A stretch of DNA of 64,000 nt from Linnemannia schmuckeri (lineage: Eukaryota; Mortierellomycota; Mortierellomycetes; Mortierellales; Mortierellaceae), in NCBI GenBank assembly GCA_029449235.1, contig JANATG010000007.1, positions 496,001 to 560,000 of the forward strand, read 5' to 3'. This document shows, one piece after another, positions 61,179 to 64,000 of the stretch. The position numbers were made by a program, and so were the translations under genes. The notes beneath the pieces are model-generated. The model made no database searches. It was given only the letters and a program-made list of their open reading frames with translations, and was not told where the DNA came from. Each line of letters opens with the position of its first letter. Position 1 is the first letter of the stretch.

Positions 61179-61739
61179 TCATTTTTTCATCGGCAACATC
61201 TTCTTTGCCCAGTTCCCTGCTGATGTAGAAGAAGCGTCCCCTGCCTCTGACGGCTTTCCTTCTGGACCTCGTGTCAACCCTGAAGAACAGGAAGAAGATG
61301 TTGTCGTTCCAAATGGAGAAGAGGGTGGTCCAGTCATCCATTCCGACGATCTCTTTCTTTTTGGCGATCCTGACGCTGGTGGTGCTGGTGGTGGTGTTAC
61401 TGATGCTGGTGCTTTTAATTGTGCATGTGCCTGTGCCGCCCATGCTGCCGCGTTAGCTGCTGCGTTTTCTTTTGCCGCCTGAGCTTGAGCATCTGCGATC
61501 GCTTTTGCTGCTGTTGCTGCGTCTCCTCCTCCCCCTGTTACTACTGCTGAGTCTGGCGAAACCGCAGACTCGTTTGCACCTCTCCCCGCTGCGGCTACGG
61601 CGGCTGCAGACCCCGGTGCACTGGGAGCACGGTTCTGTCCTGGAAGCGGGACGTCCATTGAAAGCGCCATTACCATCGTCGCTAAGAGAAGATGGTGGGC
61701 ACAGATCATGGCGGTGATACAAACAAACGTGATCTTCAT
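61179..61739 (-). CDS. Small secreted Ala/Pro/Ser-rich protein 1 (unrecognised family), 186 aa
   Basis: Single-exon gene on the minus strand. I start it at MKITF because the signal peptide follows at once (VCITAMICAHHLLLATMVMALS) and because the neighbouring paralogue begins the same way; an in-frame ATG 27 codons upstream is less likely. After the signal come an Ser/Ala/Gly stretch, an Ala-rich amphipathic helix (AATAAKAIADAQAQAAKENAA), a PPPAPP linker with a basic PKRKRSS site, and a C-terminal GNWAKKM. The gene at 62276-62890 shares signal peptide, Ala-rich helix, Pro-rich linker and GNWA..KM, in the same order. No enzyme motif or cysteine pattern is present. Function unknown; an extracellular or cell-surface role is inferred from the signal peptide only. 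Confidence 0.72.
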   Translation of the reverse strand: MKITFVCITAMICAHHLLLATMVMALSMDVPLPGQNRAPSAPGSAAAVAAAGRGANESAVSPDSAVVTGGGGDAATAAKAIADAQAQAAKENAAANAAAWAAQAHAQLKAPASVTPPPAPPASGSPKRKRSSEWMTGPPSSPFGTTTSSSCSSGLTRGPEGKPSEAGDASSTSAGNWAKKMLPMKK

Positions 61740-62275
61740 TTTTGTTGAATGTAGGGATAAGTTGATGTTTTTGGTGGTGAAAGGAAGCTTCCTCGAAGAG
61801 AAGTGTGGGTTGGGAGGCAAATGGTCGACAGCAGACGGCAGGTTATGGATGATTACTCGTTATAAAGAAAAGAGGTTAAGAAATGGGAAAAGAAAAGGAG
61901 CAAAAAAAAGCTGCCTCCTGCTTAAACTGATTTATGACATTCCTGTTATGCGCCTTTGTCAATGATCGTTTATTACGGCTCATCGCCTCCGTTCGTCCCC
62001 TTCCCTCCGTACTTTTTTTCCTTGTCCTAAAAGAGTATTGCACCTCTGCATCTTGTCCATGATATCGTAAGAAGGTCATTTGCCACACTGTAGGCTCTGC
62101 TTGCATTGTTATGTTTATTTACACAAAAGCAATACAAAAAAACAGGGCCAATGGACGGAAAGAGGAAGGGTCAATGTCGATTGGGGCGTATGTGTGGAGA
62201 ATATTATGCACATAGAAAAAAGAGTAGTGTCTGCCTGAATGACGAAGAAAAACGAGTGAAATGTAGCAACTATTT
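61740..62275. promoter_or_regulatory. Intergenic region between the two tandem secreted-protein genes
   Basis: This 536-base gap should hold the 3' UTR of secreted protein 2 and the promoter of secreted protein 1, since both are read on the minus strand. A TTATAAAG-like stretch at 61859-61867 on the plus strand reads CTTTATAA on the minus strand, about 120 bases above the start, and could be a TATA element. Confidence 0.4.
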
Positions 62276-62890
62276 TTACACCACCTCGGGAAACTTAGGA
62301 GATACGACCTCCTCCTTCAACTCCCCACTCCCCCGACGTTCGTACAATCCTCCTCGTCGTTCCAACAATGGCGAACGTCCCAAAGAAGAAGGCAAAGATA
62401 CAGAGTTGACCAACGGAGCGTTGTTTCCACTGGTATCCTCCAAAGTCTGCATACTGAGCGAATGTGACGAGATGTAATCGTCTCCTGACAGACCCAACCG
62501 CTTCTTCATCTTGTTCGTCGCCCAATTCCCTCCCATTCTCAGAGAGTTTCTGGAAGCACCACCGGCCGCTGGAGGTGGAGGAGGCGTCTTCACTGGATCT
62601 GGAGTGTAACTCGATTCAGGTGGGGGATTAGGTGAACCAGGTCCGGGTGTTGATATCGGTGTATCTGATGGCTTTCCGCCTCCTCCTGAAAACCCTCCTT
62701 CTAACATTTGTTTTGCTTGTCGTGCTGCTTCTGCCGCCCCCGCTGCCGCCGCCGCTTCTGCTGCTGCTTGTATTGGGTCGATTGGTTTCGGAATTGGACT
62801 TGCGCTTGTTAGAGGGATTGTGCTGATTGTTAACAGGATGAGCTGGTGGGCACAGACCAAGAGCGCGATATATCCAAATGTGATCTTCAT
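62276..62890 (-). CDS. Small secreted Ala/Pro-rich protein 2 (paralogue of protein 1), 204 aa
   Basis: Single-exon gene on the minus strand with signal peptide MKITFGYIALLVCAHQLIL and probable cleavage near LTSASP. It continues with an Ala-rich helix (IQAAAEAAAAAGAAEAARQAKQM), a Gly then Pro-rich linker (PPPPPAAGG), the shared motif GNWATNKMKKRLGL, and a C-terminal extension missing from protein 1. That extension contains two dibasic sites in a small repeat (LERRG, YERRG) that resemble Kex2 cleavage sites. The first ~45 bases of the coding sequence are also alike between the two genes at nucleotide level (ATGAAGATCAC-TTTG, then TCTGTGCCCACCA). I do not recognise the family. A secreted, possibly processed protein is the best description. 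Confidence 0.75.
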   Translation of the reverse strand: MKITFGYIALLVCAHQLILLTISTIPLTSASPIPKPIDPIQAAAEAAAAAGAAEAARQAKQMLEGGFSGGGGKPSDTPISTPGPGSPNPPPESSYTPDPVKTPPPPPAAGGASRNSLRMGGNWATNKMKKRLGLSGDDYISSHSLSMQTLEDTSGNNAPLVNSVSLPSSLGRSPLLERRGGLYERRGSGELKEEVVSPKFPEVV

Positions 62891-63810
62891 CGTGAGATCG
62901 TGTTGATGTGAAGCGTCTGAGACCGCAAGACAGGTGAGAGGGAGTAGTTATCGTGGGTTGAGAGGAGGGGGGAAAGGAAAGAAAGCAAAGACAAGAGGTC
63001 GCGCAAGAAACCCGATACTTAAACGGACTGTTGAGGTCAAACACATAAGAAGGACATCCATGATCAAAAAAGGAGGGAGCAAAAGGGGAAGGTTAGCACT
63101 TTCACTTGGCATTGCATTACTTCCTTCTTCTCCTCGCTCTCACCCTCCAAGGGGTTGAATTGTCAAAGGATACCGATGAACCAGCCAGCACGAAAACGTC
63201 AAAACGCAATTGCACAAAGAAAAATGGATGTTCAAGGGAACCACATCCAGTTGTTTTCGTCCGTCGCTCTGCTGTTGGCATCGTTCGGTTTATGTAATCT
63301 TTATGCCTTCAAGACTTTTCCCAGCCATCTCTACAACTCCATTGTCATAGAACAATCCCGTGCTCCCTCTCGTCGCTTGTGTTCGCTCTATCTCCATTTT
63401 CTTTCCACTACGGCTTGAATTCTCATTCTCCGCATAGGTGTTTGTTCAGACCATATATTTTCGAGAGTGACTTGGATAAGTCCTGTGAACTCGCTTACCC
63501 TCCTCAACTATTAGCTGCTTCTGCAAAAAGTCTTCCTCGCACATCGTTTTATCCAAGATCCATACCACGCTCGTTGCCACTACCTCACGTTTCTTCCTCA
63601 CCATAGCACTTCCTCATTGATCCCACAATATCCTATTGGTTTATGCATTTTCCTATCTTGTATCTTACATCTCAATGTAAACACCATAACATGCACCATG
63701 AAATCCGCCCCCGTCTACAATTATGCTCCAAAGTGTACTTGGAAGGGTAATTTATTCCCGGAACGAATAAAAGTAGTATTACTGAACCTTTTACAAACAC
63801 TTCAGATTCA
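62891..63810. other. Intergenic region: promoter of secreted protein 2
   Basis: No gene is seen in these 920 bases. The part next to the start codon (62900-63100) should hold the promoter of secreted protein 2; a TTTAAG near 63020 is not a convincing TATA box. Open frames on the plus strand at 63106-63606 have no features and no intron signals that connect them. Confidence 0.45.
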
Positions 63811-64000
63811 TCAATCATTTAGCTCATCGTTCAAGTCTTGACTCTGTGTCTGTTCCGTCTGCTGTGTCTGTGACTGGGTCTGGCTATCGATCATGATCAA
63901 TGACGGCCCTTGGTACAGGATACTTGGAAACGTCGGTAGCGTCGGCATAGACGGCATGGTCGAAAAGACCAAGCTCGCAGGTGGCGACGGGAACGATGGT
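63811..64000 (-). CDS. C-terminal end of an unknown protein (5' part outside window)
   Basis: On the minus strand a frame is open from the right edge to a TGA at 63811-63813. The visible ~62 residues are Pro/Ser/Thr-rich with alternating hydrophobic positions (FPSPPASLVFSTMPSMPTLPTF), then Gln/Thr-rich (IDSQTQSQTQQTEQTQSQD), ending NDELND. The composition is typical of a disordered tail. I cannot name the protein. No start codon can be given because the gene continues beyond 64000. Confidence 0.5.
   Translation of the reverse strand, partial: PSFPSPPASLVFSTMPSMPTLPTFPSILYQGPSLIMIDSQTQSQTQQTEQTQSQDLNDELND

Noticed and set aside
61179..61820. Upstream ATG for secreted protein 1 adding 27 residues
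   Set aside because: It would bury the signal peptide, and the paralogue starts at the homologous MKITF.
1..64000. tRNA, rRNA, CRISPR array, transposase or integrase, viral insertion
   Set aside because: I looked for cloverleaf signatures, regular repeat-spacer arrays and transposase-like frames and saw none; absence by eye is not proof for small RNAs. tRNAscan-SE and RepeatMasker would settle it.

Overview
The window is nuclear DNA of a fungus, most likely an early-diverging one; the gene style looks Mortierella-like. That placement is inference from gene content and style, because no rRNA or marker search was possible. Support: nearly every gene is split by GT-AG introns; the proteins are clearly fungal or opisthokont (TOR, Sen1, Scc2, CTDK-I gamma, a fungal F-box/LRR protein, a GH16 glucanase). 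A coilin homologue sits beside them, a protein I recall as rare or absent in higher fungi. Intergenic DNA is rich in CT/GA tracts and long A/T homopolymers. I rebuilt exon chains by hand; all full-length models close in frame with GT-AG introns, which is the main support for the coordinates.

Layout. 0-1.1 kb: 3' end of an ERMP1-like M28 membrane protease. 1.3-8.7 kb (-): SEN1 helicase, divergent from TOR kinase at 9.2-18.1 kb (+). 19.4-22.2 kb (+): F-box/LRR protein. 22.6-25.6 kb (+): CTK3, subunit of the RNA polymerase II CTD kinase. 26.0-28.6 kb (-): secreted GH16 beta-glucanase. 30.2-37.0 kb (-): SCC2 cohesin loader, divergent from an FAD monooxygenase (38.1-40.2 kb, +). 40.3-43.4 kb (-): a complete ERMP1-like protease, paralogue of the one at the left edge. 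45.0-47.1 kb (-): coilin, divergent from the splicing factor RBM22/SLT11 (47.4-49.0 kb, +). 49.0-51.2 kb: gene-free gap with long homopolymers. 51.2-54.2 kb (+): a Vcx1-like cation/proton exchanger with both signature motifs altered. 54.3-54.9 kb (-): a small two-helix membrane protein. 56.4-60.3 kb (-): a SigF-like NTF2-like protein with unusually long introns. 61.2-62.9 kb (-): two tandem small secreted Ala/Pro-rich proteins of one unrecognised family. 63.8 kb to the edge (-): 3' end of an unknown gene.

Most of the window is housekeeping: RNA polymerase II transcription and termination (SEN1, CTK3), snRNP and splicing biology (coilin, RBM22), growth control (TOR) and cohesion (SCC2). There is no operon logic, but three divergent pairs share short intergenic promoters and several convergent pairs share very short 3' gaps. 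The most novel candidates are the tandem secreted-protein family, the exchanger with replaced GNxxE motifs, and the 11-nt microexon carrying an FAD-binding motif. I found no mobile element, virus, CRISPR array, tRNA or rRNA.
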